Assembly (NCBI GenBank): GCA_900541135.1
Contig: UQIG01000027.1
Location: 1-29,935, forward strand
Reading direction: 5' to 3'
Length of the DNA stretch: 29,935 nt
From: an uncultured Collinsella sp.
GTDB taxonomy: Bacteria; Actinomycetota; Coriobacteriia; Coriobacteriales; Coriobacteriaceae
Shown in pieces: positions 15,053 through 23,156 of the stretch (positions within the stretch are counted from its first letter, which is position 1; each line of letters opens with the position of its first letter). Both the position numbers and the translations under genes were made by a program. Below the pieces are notes generated by a model. It made no database searches. It saw nothing but the letters and a program-made list of their open reading frames with translations, and had not been told where the DNA came from.

Positions 15053-15634
15053 TTACGAGAGTTTTTGAATCGCGCGCGCGACGCGGGCGATGGGTAGGCC
15101 CACCACGTTATAGAAGTCGCCCGAAATATCGTGCACGAGCATGCGTCCTCCTGTGCCCTGAATACCGTAGGCGCCGGCCTTGTCCATGGGCTCACCCGAG
15201 GCGACGTAGTGCTCGATCTGCTCGTCGGTGAGCTCGTAGAACGTCACGTCGGTCACATCGACAAAGGACAGGCTTTCGGCGGCATGCGGGGCGGCCGTAT
15301 CGCCTGCCTTAACGATGCAGACGCCGGTTGCGACCTGGTGCGTGCGGCCCGAAAGCTCACGGAGCATAGTGCGCGCCTCGTCCTCGGTTGCCGGCTTGCC
15401 CAGAATCTTGCCGTCAAAGGTGACGATGGTGTCGGCCGCGACCGTCAGCTCATTGGGCTCGGCATACTCGGCAGCAACGGCAGCCGCCTTGGCGCGTGCC
15501 AAGCGCTCGACAAGCGTGAGCGGGGCCTCGCCATCAAAGGGCGTTTCGTCGATATCCGCGGGAATCACGCGAATGTTGTAGCCTGCCTCGCGTATCAGCT
15601 CTATGCGGCGCGGCGATTGCGAAGCCAAAATCAT
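15053..15634 (-). CDS. maf: Maf-family nucleoside triphosphate pyrophosphatase
   Basis: 193 residues. It begins MILASQSPRRIELIREAGY (the SxSPRR signature), then DIDETPF, VAADTIVTFDGKILGKP (catalytic Asp of the DTxV motif), LSGRTHQVATGVCIV, and GEPMDKAGAYGIQG near the C-terminus. These match the dTTP/UTP-type Maf proteins, which hydrolyse non-canonical or excess nucleoside triphosphates to the monophosphate. The start ATG overlaps the upstream DJ-1 stop as ATGA (4 bp), so translation is coupled. Confidence 0.93.
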   Translation of the reverse strand: MILASQSPRRIELIREAGYNIRVIPADIDETPFDGEAPLTLVERLARAKAAAVAAEYAEPNELTVAADTIVTFDGKILGKPATEDEARTMLRELSGRTHQVATGVCIVKAGDTAAPHAAESLSFVDVTDVTFYELTDEQIEHYVASGEPMDKAGAYGIQGTGGRMLVHDISGDFYNVVGLPIARVARAIQKLS

Positions 15635-16173
15635 AGTTGGATGCCCTCGGCGACCTTCTCGACGGCCTTGTCGCCGGCGAGCGTGCGCAGCAGCTCCAAT
15701 GCAAAGGGGAGGGACTGTGCCATGCCGCTGGCAGTGATGATGTTGCCGTCTTGCGTGACCTTCTCGCCGGTATAGGCGCCTTCGGGGAAGCTTTTCTCAA
15801 AGCCAGGGAAGCACGTGGCATGGCGCCCCTCGAGCAGGTCGAGCTCGCCCAGGATAAACGGGGCGGCGCAGATGGCGGCGACGTGCTTGGTTGCGGCGAA
15901 CTCGCAGACCACGTCGCAGACGCGCTGATCTGCGCGCAGGTTGGTGGCACCGGGCAGGCCGCCGGGCAGCACGACGCAGTCGTACTCGTCAAAGTTGATC
16001 TCATCAAAGAGCGCATCGCAGGTCACGGGGATCTGCAGCGAGCTTACGACCTCGCGCGTGGGCATGATCGAGACGAGCGTGGCACGCACGCCGCCGCGAC
16101 GCATGACATCGACCATGGTCAAGCATTCAATAGTTTCAAAGCCATCGGCGGCGAGAACGGCAACGCTGGGCAT
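15631..16173 (-). CDS. DJ-1/PfpI-family protein
   Basis: 180 residues from ATG 16173, chosen because AAAGGA lies 6 bp upstream; the longer in-frame start at 16197 would put that site inside the gene. It begins MPSVAVLAADGFETIE with the conserved Glu, followed by DYDCVVLPGG-like EYDCVVLPGGLPGATNL, and AAICAAPFILGE with the nucleophile-elbow Cys. DJ-1/YajL relatives act as stress chaperones or glyoxal-adduct hydrolases; which applies here is not decided by sequence. It is the first gene of a coupled pair with maf. Confidence 0.9.
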   Translation of the reverse strand: MPSVAVLAADGFETIECLTMVDVMRRGGVRATLVSIMPTREVVSSLQIPVTCDALFDEINFDEYDCVVLPGGLPGATNLRADQRVCDVVCEFAATKHVAAICAAPFILGELDLLEGRHATCFPGFEKSFPEGAYTGEKVTQDGNIITASGMAQSLPFALELLRTLAGDKAVEKVAEGIQL

Positions 16174-16278
16174 GAGGGTTCCTTTCATAGGCGGCATACA
16201 ATTAGCCGTCTTATACCCCGAAGACCTCCGCTTGCCACGCTCGATTTCCCAATGATTTTCTGAGCAATGATTAAGCGG

Positions 16279-17592
16279 CTAGTTGCGCCTAAGGTGGACG
16301 ACGGTCTCGCAGTGGAAGGTTTGTGGGAACAGGTCGACTGGCGTGATCTTTACGGGGGAGAAGGTGCCTTCTTCGACAAAGCGTTTGAGATCGCGCGCCA
16401 GGGTGGCCGGGTCGCAGCTCACGTAGGCGACATCGCGGGCACTCGTGCTGGCGATAAGGCCGATCGCCTCGGGGGCGAGGCCTGCGCGCGGCGGGTCGAC
16501 CACCAAGATGTCGGCATCCTGGTCGGGGAACTCGCGCACCGCGTCTCCGCCAATGACGTCGACGTTATCAAGCTTGTTGATTTCCAGGTTACGGCGTAGA
16601 TCGCGCACGGCGGGGCCGTAGGCCTCGACGGCAGCGACAAAGTCGCAGCGGCGGGCGAGCGGCAGGGTAAAGGTGCCGGCACCGCAGTACAGGTCCACGG
16701 CAAGCTCGTCTTCCTGCGGGTCGAACGCTTCCATGACAAGCTCGATCAAAATCTCGGCACCCTTGGTGTTGACCTGGAAAAAAGACGGGGCAGACAAGCG
16801 CATCTGACCCTCGGCGATATTCTCGGTCCATGAGCCCTCTCCGGCGAGCATTTCGACCTTGCAGACACGGCGGGCCTTCTTTTCGCCCTTGCTCATCACG
16901 CGCACGATGCTCGTGGGATGAGCGGCGTCTGCCAGAACGCGGGAGACCTGCGAGCGCGGGAAGGAGCCCGTAGGCGTCCAGAGAGCGACCTCGAGCGCCT
17001 TGGTGCGGCGCGAGGCGCGAATGCCCACGCGCTCGAGGCCCAGGTCGTGGCTGCCGCTCAGATAGTTGAGCGCGCCGACGACCGATTTGAGCGCCTTCGG
17101 GAAGCGCTTATCGAACAGCGGGCACGTATCGACGGTCACGATTTTGCTGGGGTCGACACCGTGCATGCCAAGGCGCACGCGACCGTTGACGACGGTCGGT
17201 TCGAGCTCGATTTTATTGCGGTAGCCCCAGTCGTCCTTGGTGTGGCAGATGGGCTGTACCAACTCATCGACCTGCTCAGGAGCGAACTTGCCGATGCGCT
17301 CGAGCGTGGAGCGCAGGTTTTGCTCCTTGGCGGCGAGCTGTGCCGTGCGTGAGAGATTGCCCCACGAGCAGCCGCCGCAGATGCCCACGAAGGGGCAGGG
17401 AGGCTGAATGCGATCGGGGCTTGGCTCCAGAATCTCGGTGGTGCGGGCGCGCATGAACGACTTGCCGTCCTGTACGACCTCGGCCTCGACGGTGTCGCCT
17501 GCCACGGCACCCTGCACAAAGACGGCCTTGCCGTTGTCGGCGTGCGCCAGCCCGTCGGCGCCGTAGGTCATCGATTCTATAGTGAGCTTCAT
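16279..17592 (-). CDS. 23S rRNA (uracil-5-)-methyltransferase, RlmD/RumA type
   Basis: 437 residues from ATG 17592 (MKLTIESMTYGADGLAHAD), with AGGCAGGA close upstream; in-frame ATGs further upstream lack this. An N-terminal TRAM domain (about 1-60) is followed by a 4Fe-4S cluster set CPFVGICGGCSWG, with a later Cys in VDTCPLF. The methyltransferase domain has LAVDLYCGAGTFTLPLA (SAM binding), ILVVDPPRAG, and VAYVSCDPATLARD, whose Cys is the covalent nucleophile. The family makes 5-methyluridine in 23S rRNA or tRNA; the exact site (U1939, U747 or other) cannot be read from sequence. Single gene, with a terminator between it and ppk1 upstream. Confidence 0.92.
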   Translation of the reverse strand: MKLTIESMTYGADGLAHADNGKAVFVQGAVAGDTVEAEVVQDGKSFMRARTTEILEPSPDRIQPPCPFVGICGGCSWGNLSRTAQLAAKEQNLRSTLERIGKFAPEQVDELVQPICHTKDDWGYRNKIELEPTVVNGRVRLGMHGVDPSKIVTVDTCPLFDKRFPKALKSVVGALNYLSGSHDLGLERVGIRASRRTKALEVALWTPTGSFPRSQVSRVLADAAHPTSIVRVMSKGEKKARRVCKVEMLAGEGSWTENIAEGQMRLSAPSFFQVNTKGAEILIELVMEAFDPQEDELAVDLYCGAGTFTLPLARRCDFVAAVEAYGPAVRDLRRNLEINKLDNVDVIGGDAVREFPDQDADILVVDPPRAGLAPEAIGLIASTSARDVAYVSCDPATLARDLKRFVEEGTFSPVKITPVDLFPQTFHCETVVHLRRN

Positions 17593-17634
17593 ATTCCTGC
17601 CTGTCATTCGCGTTGTTGCTCGCACCATGGTAGC

Positions 17635-17682
17635 AGGGAAAAGCGCCCCGCATCCGAGGCTTTCCTCAAATGCGGGGCGCTT
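17635..17682 (-). terminator. Terminator of ppk1
   Basis: AAGCGCCCCGCAT (17641-17653) pairs perfectly with ATGCGGGGCGCTT (17670-17682). On the minus strand the stem runs into CTTTTCCC. It lies between the ppk1 stop and the RlmD-type gene. Confidence 0.8.
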
Positions 17683-17705
17683 CTACAAACTGCTTCTACA
17701 AACGA

Positions 17706-20108
17706 CTATTTCGTCTTGCCGGTAATGAGCGTCTTAAGACCCAGGCCGATCAGACCCAGGCCCATGCGCACGCGGCCGGGGCGATGGCGCTCGATGGCCT
17801 TGGTCTTGCCAGCGGGCTTATCGCGACGGGCGCTCGTCTCGGGTGCGGGCTTGGTGACCTGCGGATCGGGCTGAGGTGCAGGTGCAGGCTCGGGCTCAAT
17901 GACGGTCGCCTGGACCTCTTGGACCTTGGGTGCTACTGGCTGCGGCTCGGCCTCGGAGGCAGGTTCCGCCTCAATGACGGGCTCGGGCGCGGCCTCGGCG
18001 TTGCGATAGGCGCGCTCCAGCAGGGCTTCCTGTGAGTTGAAGGGTTTCTCACCCTCTGCACGCTCCACGGGGACCCAGGTGCCGTCGCTCGTGAGGCTGC
18101 GGGCCTTCACGTTGTCGCGCAGCTGCATGCCCATGTACTCGTGCACCAGGGCGCGGCAGGTGGGGTCGAGCACGGGGAAGGCAATCTCCACGCGGTGCTC
18201 GGTGTTGCGCGTCATCATGTCTGCCGAGCTCAGGTAAATCATGTCCGAGTCCACGCCGAAAGCATAGACGCGCGCGTGCTCCAAAAAGCGTCCGACGATG
18301 GAGCGGACATGCACGTTCTCGGTCTTGCCCGGAACACCGGGCTTGAGGCACGAGATGCCTCGGATGATCATGTCTACGCGCACGCCGGCACACGATGCCT
18401 CGGCGATCTTGTCGATAACCTCGCGGTCGGTCAGCGAGTTGAGCTTAAAGAACACGCGGGCGGGCTCGCCGGCAAGGGCGCGCTGGATCTCGCGGTCAAG
18501 CCCGCGCATGATGAGCGGTTTCAGTCCGACGGGCGCCACACCCAGGAAGCGGTAGTCGCCGCGCAGGTTGCCCAGCGACAGGTTGCGGAAGAACAGGTTG
18601 GCGTCCTCGCCGATGCCGGGATGGGCTGTCATGAGCATAAAGTCGCTGTAGAGTTTGGCCGTCTTCTCGTTAAAGTTGCCGGTGCCCAAAAGTGTGAGGC
18701 GCGTTAGCGCCATGCCCTCGCGATAGGTGAGCTGGCAGATCTTTGAGTGGCATTTAAAGCCCTCGGAACCATAGATGACGGTGCAGCCGGCCTCTTCCAG
18801 GCGCTCGGCCCACTCGATGTTGTTCTGCTCGTCAAAGCGTGCGCGGAGCTCCATGAGCACCGTGACCTCTTTGCCGTTCTCGGCAGCATCGATCAGCGAC
18901 TCGCATAGGCGGCTCTGCTTGGCCACGCGGTAGAGCGTGATGCGCAACGAGATGCACTCGGGGTCGTAGGCTGCTTCGTGCACCAGGTCCAAGAACGGGT
19001 TCATGGCCTCGTAAGGGTAGAAGAGCAGCTTGTCGTGCTGCAGCACCTGCTCGCGGATGGAGCGGGTCATGTCGATGGTGGGATTGGGCTGCGGCTTAAA
19101 CGGCGTAAAGAGCAGCTCGTTGCGCAGGTGCTCGGGAATCTTGCCCTCAATGCCAAAGACGTAGCCCAGGTTGAGCGGGATATCGCAGGTAAAGACCGAG
19201 CGACGCGAAAGCTCGAGCGCCTTGCGGATAGTCTTGAGCGTCGCCTTCTCGAGCGATCCCGAGACCGCGAGCACTACCGGCTGCAGGCGCAGGCGCTTCT
19301 TGAGAATGCGCTTCATGTGCTGGCGGTAGTCCTCTTCCTCCTCGACGCCCTCGCCGTCCGGATCGATGTCAGCGTTGCGGGTGACGCGGATCAGCGCACG
19401 ATCCAGCGGCTTATAGGAGCCAAAGCAGCTGTCCAGGCAGGCGAGGATGACGTCCTCGAGCAAGATGTAGGAGTAGGTGCCGGTGGGCGAGGGGATCTCG
19501 ACCACGCGGTTCATCGAGGCGGGAATCTCGATAAGGCCCAGCAGGCTCTCCTCGTCGGTGGCACCGTCCAGACCACAGGCCAGATAGAGCGCGCCATTGC
19601 GCAGGTTGGGGAAGGGGTGGCGAGGATCGATGACCAGCGGCGAGATGACCGGTGACACGTAGGCCTGGAAGTAGCGGGTTACAAAGGTGCGCTCCTCGGG
19701 CGTAAGCGAATCGATGCGGGCGCGGTGAACGCCCAAGGTGTCGAGCTTGCCCTCGATGCTCTTAAAGATGGACTCCCAACGGGTAAGGAGCCCGGGCATT
19801 TCGGCCATGACAGCATCGACCTGTTCGGAGGCGGTCATATTGCTCTTGTTGTCGACAGGTTGTTTTTTGAGCTCCGCCAGATCGGACAGGCCGCCCACGC
19901 GCACCATAAGGAACTCGTCGAGGTTGGACTCGAAGATCGAGACGAACTTTAGTCGCTCGAATAACGGAACGGTTTCGTCGAAGGCTTCGTCGAGCACGCG
20001 GTTGTCAAAGCGTAGCCAGCTGAGCTCTCGGTTTTGCGTGTACGAGAAGTCGCGCGGCGGTTTGCGCAGCTTTGCGGCGGCTTGCTTCTTTTCGATTTTG
20101 CTCGGCAT
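17706..20108 (-). CDS. ppk1: Polyphosphate kinase 1 with extended C-terminal tail
   Basis: 800 residues from ATG 20108, spaced about 6 bp from GGACAG; ATG 20114 is also possible. N-terminal domain: NRELSWLRFDNRVLDEA and ESNLDEFLMVRVGG. Core motifs: PYEAMNPFLDLVHEAA, VLMELRARFDEQNNIEWAE, and KCHSKICQL with His454 as the likely phosphorylated His. GRFLEHARVYAFG holds His611, the second conserved His. The family makes polyphosphate reversibly from ATP. Bacterial PPK1 is usually near 700 residues. Here about 100 extra residues follow LERAYRN: a Pro/Glu/Ala-rich linker, then a basic stretch and a Gly/Leu-rich end (MGLGLIGLGLKTLITGKTK). The tail may tether the enzyme to the membrane or polyphosphate granule, which is inference. 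Confidence 0.94.
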   Translation of the reverse strand: MPSKIEKKQAAAKLRKPPRDFSYTQNRELSWLRFDNRVLDEAFDETVPLFERLKFVSIFESNLDEFLMVRVGGLSDLAELKKQPVDNKSNMTASEQVDAVMAEMPGLLTRWESIFKSIEGKLDTLGVHRARIDSLTPEERTFVTRYFQAYVSPVISPLVIDPRHPFPNLRNGALYLACGLDGATDEESLLGLIEIPASMNRVVEIPSPTGTYSYILLEDVILACLDSCFGSYKPLDRALIRVTRNADIDPDGEGVEEEEDYRQHMKRILKKRLRLQPVVLAVSGSLEKATLKTIRKALELSRRSVFTCDIPLNLGYVFGIEGKIPEHLRNELLFTPFKPQPNPTIDMTRSIREQVLQHDKLLFYPYEAMNPFLDLVHEAAYDPECISLRITLYRVAKQSRLCESLIDAAENGKEVTVLMELRARFDEQNNIEWAERLEEAGCTVIYGSEGFKCHSKICQLTYREGMALTRLTLLGTGNFNEKTAKLYSDFMLMTAHPGIGEDANLFFRNLSLGNLRGDYRFLGVAPVGLKPLIMRGLDREIQRALAGEPARVFFKLNSLTDREVIDKIAEASCAGVRVDMIIRGISCLKPGVPGKTENVHVRSIVGRFLEHARVYAFGVDSDMIYLSSADMMTRNTEHRVEIAFPVLDPTCRALVHEYMGMQLRDNVKARSLTSDGTWVPVERAEGEKPFNSQEALLERAYRNAEAAPEPVIEAEPASEAEPQPVAPKVQEVQATVIEPEPAPAPQPDPQVTKPAPETSARRDKPAGKTKAIERHRPGRVRMGLGLIGLGLKTLITGKTK

Positions 20109-20303
20109 ATGCATCTGTCCGTTCAGTCCCCACAAGGGACGGTAGCCTAACACTAATCACTATTGTCTCAATTTAGTCGACCGCTGGCACGGACGTATCG
20201 CGTGAACGGTATCTTTACCTACTTCTTACGCTGCCAAGGCATGCAACTAACTGCCCAACTCGTTTAGAAACAATCTATATCCATACTCAATTGGTGAGGA
20301 TGT

Positions 20304-20390
20304 ATGAATAAGAATGATTGCGAGCTGAATATAATCGAATCCAAATTGAATCATGGACAAACGACATATATATGCAGAAAACCGTTTTAG
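20304..20390 (+). CDS. Candidate 28-residue ORF in AT-rich DNA
   Basis: ATG 20304 follows GGTGAGG at a workable distance and runs 28 codons to TAG 20388-20390 (MNKNDCELNIIESKLNHGQT then TYICRKPF). Beyond the stop the same frame continues open to 20444 (MQFLNMKIF). It resembles no family I know. It could be a leader peptide, a decayed foreign gene fragment, or chance. The same bases hold the phased TGAAT motifs, so a binding-site reading competes with a coding one. Confidence 0.25.
   Translation: MNKNDCELNIIESKLNHGQTTYICRKPF
20305..20351. promoter_or_regulatory. Three TGAAT half-sites phased at 21 bp (ARG-box-like)
   Basis: TGAAT occurs at 20305-20309, 20326-20330 and 20347-20351, exactly 21 bp apart. 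ArgR operators in other bacteria contain TGAAT...ATTCA boxes, and tandem boxes are centred 21 bp apart. Here the second halves are poor (ATGAT, TCGAA, GGACA), so only the left halves match. The location upstream of arcA fits arginine control. TATAAT overlaps the middle motif. Confidence 0.4.
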
Positions 20391-20507
20391 CTATGCAATT
20401 CCTAAACATGAAAATATTTGTGCAATCTAGCTTAATTCCTTAGAAAAAAGAACATTTACCTTTGAAAACCTGCTTTAGAGAACCGAAGTGCATCATGGGG
20501 GAATCAT

Positions 20508-20582
20508 ATGCGATATACCGTTCATCGCACTTTGCTGACCGTTCGGGGGCGAGGTGGAATTGCAGGTGGTTTTTGGATATAA
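20508..20582 (+). promoter_or_regulatory. Candidate arginine-codon leader ORF upstream of arcA
   Basis: ATG 20508 is preceded by GGGGAA and runs 24 codons to TAA 20580-20582 (MRYTVHRTLLTVRGRG then GIAGGFWI). Four residues are Arg, and three of those use CGA or CGG, codons rarely used in the highly expressed genes nearby. It ends 83 bp before the arcA ATG, and three hairpins follow. The layout resembles attenuator leader peptides, but chance cannot be excluded. Confidence 0.3.
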
Positions 20583-20587
20583 CTAGA

Positions 20588-20649
20588 GCTGTTAGCAAGC
20601 AGCGTCCCATACGGAGGGGCGCTGATACATTCGGCCAGTAAGGCCCGAA
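20588..20649 (+). promoter_or_regulatory. Structured 5' leader of arcA
   Basis: Three successive hairpins: GCTG (20588-20591) with CAGC (20600-20603); AGCGTCCC (20601-20608) with GGGGCGCT (20616-20623); TTCGGCC (20630-20636) with GGCCCGAA (20642-20649). The first two share 20601-20603, so only one can be complete. The third ends just before the GGTAGGAGG ribosome site. Confidence 0.5.
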
Positions 20650-20665
20650 AGAAAGGTAGGAGGCC

Positions 20666-21907
20666 ATGACGAAAGGTCTGCACGTGCCTTCCGAGATCGG
20701 CAAGCTCAGGAAGGTCTGCCTGCACCGTCCCGGCGACGAGCTCCTCAACCTGCCGCCCGACGAGCTCGAGCGACTCCTGTTCGACGACGTCCCGTTCCTG
20801 GAGGTCGCGCAGCAGGAGCACGACACCTTCGCCCAGATCCTGAGGGACCAGGGCGTGGAGGTCCTCTATCTCGAGAACCTCGTCGCCGAGGTGTTCGACC
20901 AGGTCCCCGGCGCCCGCGCCGAGTTCACCGACCAGTACATCGCCGAGGCCGGCATCCGCGGCCAGCACATGCCGCAGATCGTCCGCGAGAAGCTGGACTC
21001 CATCGAGGACAACCTCGAGTTCGTCAAGAAGACCATGGCCGGCATGACCAAGTCCGAGATCGACATGCCCCTCACGGCGTCCACGACCCTCGACTCCCTG
21101 GTCAACTCCGAGTCCGAGTCCGACCTGATCATCGACCCGATGCCCAACCTCTACTTCACCCGCGACCCGTTCGCGGTCGTCGGCGAGGGCGTCAACCTCA
21201 ACCGCATGTACTCGGTCACCCGCAACCGCGAGACCCTGTACGGCAAGTACGTCTTCAAGTACCACCCCGACTACAAGGACGTCTCGCTGTACTTCCGCCG
21301 CGACTGCCAGTTCCACACCGAGGGCGGCGACGTGCTGAACATCAACGAGAAGACCCTCGCCGTCGGCATCTCCCAGCGCACCCAGGCCGCCGCGATCGAC
21401 GTCATGGCCCAGAACATCTTCTGGAACTCCGACTCCAAGGTCGAGCGCATCCTGGCCTTCGACATCCCGGTCTCGCGCGCCTTCATGCACCTCGACACGG
21501 TCTTCACCCAGATCGACGTCGATAAGTTCACGATCCACCCCGCCATCATGGGCACCCTGCGCGTCTACGAGCTGACCGCCGGCAAGAACCCGGGCGACGT
21601 GAACATCCGCCTGATCGAGGACACCCTCGAGCACGTCTTGGAGGACGCCACCGGCGTCGACCAGGTCAAGCTGATCCCCTGCGGCGGCGGCGACCCGATC
21701 GCGGCCTCCCGCGAGCAGTGGAACGACGGCTCCAACACCCTGTGCGTCGAGCCCGGCAAGATCTGCGTCTACGCCCGCAACACCGTCACCAACGACGTGC
21801 TGTACAAGGAGGGCCTGGACCTTCTCGTCGTGCCCTCCGCCGAGCTCTCCCGCGGCCGCGGCGGCCCGCGCTGCATGAGCATGCCCTTCTGGCGCGAGGA
21901 CCTCTAA
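20666..21907 (+). CDS. arcA: Arginine deiminase
   Basis: 413 residues from ATG 20666 behind GGTAGGAGG. Motifs: VPSEIGKLRKVCLHRPG at the start, MPNLYFTRDPFAVVG, DCQFHTEGGDVLNI, SRAFMHLDTVFTQID, and GRGGPRCMSMPF with catalytic Cys403. It hydrolyses arginine to citrulline and ammonia in the cytoplasm, the first step of the arginine deiminase pathway, which yields ATP and counters acid. Codon choice is extremely C-ending, stronger than in neighbouring housekeeping genes, which suggests very high expression. It leads an arcA-arcB-transporter cluster, with hairpins rather than tight spacing between genes. Confidence 0.97.
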   Translation: MTKGLHVPSEIGKLRKVCLHRPGDELLNLPPDELERLLFDDVPFLEVAQQEHDTFAQILRDQGVEVLYLENLVAEVFDQVPGARAEFTDQYIAEAGIRGQHMPQIVREKLDSIEDNLEFVKKTMAGMTKSEIDMPLTASTTLDSLVNSESESDLIIDPMPNLYFTRDPFAVVGEGVNLNRMYSVTRNRETLYGKYVFKYHPDYKDVSLYFRRDCQFHTEGGDVLNINEKTLAVGISQRTQAAAIDVMAQNIFWNSDSKVERILAFDIPVSRAFMHLDTVFTQIDVDKFTIHPAIMGTLRVYELTAGKNPGDVNIRLIEDTLEHVLEDATGVDQVKLIPCGGGDPIAASREQWNDGSNTLCVEPGKICVYARNTVTNDVLYKEGLDLLVVPSAELSRGRGGPRCMSMPFWREDL

Positions 21908-21919
21908 GTCTTTCCGTTT

Positions 21920-21967
21920 CCGGTGCGGTCCCCCTACAACCGCACCGGCTTCGCCCGTTAAACGGGC
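21920..21967 (+). promoter_or_regulatory. Two hairpins between arcA and arcB
   Basis: CCGGTGCGGT (21920-21929) pairs with ACCGCACCGG (21939-21948). A second palindrome GCCCGTTAAACGGGC (21953-21967) follows. There is no U run after the first. They could protect the arcA mRNA 3' end or partly terminate, giving more arcA than arcB. Confidence 0.6.
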
Positions 21968-22013
21968 AACACTACTACTTTTAGTAATTCATTTCTTCGA
22001 AAGGAATCGAACC

Positions 22014-23009
22014 ATGGGTGTTAACCTCTCCGGCCGTAGCTTCCTCAAGCTTCTCGACCTCACCACCGAGGAGATCGAGTACCTGCTCAAGCTCTCCAAG
22101 AACTTCAAGGATATGAAGCGCGCTGGCGTTCCGCATCGCTATCTCGAGGGCAAGAACATCGTTCTGCTCTTCCAGAAGACCTCCACTCGTACCCGCTGCG
22201 CCTTCGAGGTCGGCGGCATGGACCTGGGCATGGGCGTGACCTATCTCGATCCCGGTTCGTCGCAGATGGGCAAGAAGGAGTCCATCGAGGACACCGCCCG
22301 CGTTCTCGGCCGCATGTATGACGGCATCGAGTTCCGTGGCTTTGCCCAGGACGACGTCGAGGAGCTCGCTGCTAAGTCCGGCGTGCCCGTGTGGAACGGC
22401 CTGACCACTGAGTGGCATCCCACCCAGATGCTCGCCGATATCCTGACCGTCCAGGAGAACTTCAACTACGACATCAAGGGCAAGACCCTCGTCTTCATGG
22501 GCGACTGCAAGAACAACGTCGCTCGCTCCCTCATGGTCGTCTGCTCCAAGCTCGGCATGAACTTCGTGGCCTGCGGCCCCGAGGAGTGCATGCCCGCCGA
22601 CGACGTCATCGAGGCCTGCAAGCCCATCGCCGAGGCCAACGGTTGCACCATCAAGCTGACCACCGACGTCAAGGACGGCGTCACCGGTGCCGACGTTATC
22701 TACACCGACGTGTGGGTCTCCATGGGCGAGCCCGACGAGGTCTGGGCCGAGCGTATCGCTCAGCTCACCCCGTATCGTGTTACCTCCGAGGTCATGGCTA
22801 TGGCCAACCCGGGCGCCATCTTCCTGCACTGCCTGCCCAGCTTCCACGACACCAACACCACCATTGGCGCCGAGAAGTGCGAGCAGTTCGGCATCACCGA
22901 GCAGGAGGTCACCGACGAGGTCTTCGAGAGCCCCGCTTCCAAGGTCTTCGACGAGGCCGAGAACCGCATGCACACCATTAAGGCTGTCATGTACGCCACG
23001 CTCAAGTAA
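22014..23009 (+). CDS. arcB: Ornithine carbamoyltransferase (catabolic)
   Basis: 331 residues from ATG 22014 with GAAAGGAA upstream. Motifs: FQKTSTRTRCAFEVG (carbamoyl phosphate binding STRTR), GLTTEWHPTQMLADILT (HPTQ), LVFMGDCKNNVARS, and IFLHCLPSFHDT (HCLP, ornithine site). In the deiminase pathway it converts citrulline and phosphate to ornithine and carbamoyl phosphate. Its place after arcA supports the catabolic role; the anabolic argF role uses the same fold and cannot be excluded from sequence alone. A strong hairpin follows. Confidence 0.95.
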   Translation: MGVNLSGRSFLKLLDLTTEEIEYLLKLSKNFKDMKRAGVPHRYLEGKNIVLLFQKTSTRTRCAFEVGGMDLGMGVTYLDPGSSQMGKKESIEDTARVLGRMYDGIEFRGFAQDDVEELAAKSGVPVWNGLTTEWHPTQMLADILTVQENFNYDIKGKTLVFMGDCKNNVARSLMVVCSKLGMNFVACGPEECMPADDVIEACKPIAEANGCTIKLTTDVKDGVTGADVIYTDVWVSMGEPDEVWAERIAQLTPYRVTSEVMAMANPGAIFLHCLPSFHDTNTTIGAEKCEQFGITEQEVTDEVFESPASKVFDEAENRMHTIKAVMYATLK

Positions 23010-23024
23010 GAGCATCTAGCATCT

Positions 23025-23063
23025 CGCTCGGGGTGTCTTGCTGCACACCCCGAGCGGCTTTGT
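23025..23063 (+). terminator. Terminator after arcB
   Basis: CGCTCGGGGTGT (23025-23036) pairs perfectly with ACACCCCGAGCG (23045-23056), followed by GCTTTGTC. The short T run suggests partial termination before the transporter gene. Confidence 0.75.
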
Positions 23064-23156
23064 CTGGTAAATATCTCGCGTCGGGCGGTGGGCACGGCAC
23101 GGAAGATCCGCTTCGCGCGAGAAAGTTAAATGATTTATGAAGGGGGGATGAGAACC

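Larger units (their letters stand above)
20154..20665. other. AT-rich 512-bp intergenic region between ppk1 and arcA
   Basis: This divergent gap is much richer in A and T than its surroundings, especially 20200-20500. It must contain the promoters of ppk1 (-) and arcA (+). A perfect TATAAT occurs at 20330-20335, but without a clear -35. The useful content is listed separately: phased TGAAT motifs, two short candidate ORFs and three hairpins before arcA. I found no RNA gene and no conserved protein in it. Confidence 0.7.

Noticed and set aside
17679..17703. Tandem GCTTCTACAAAC (13-bp period) beside the ppk1 terminator
   Set aside because: Only two short copies with no further structure; probably a small duplication.
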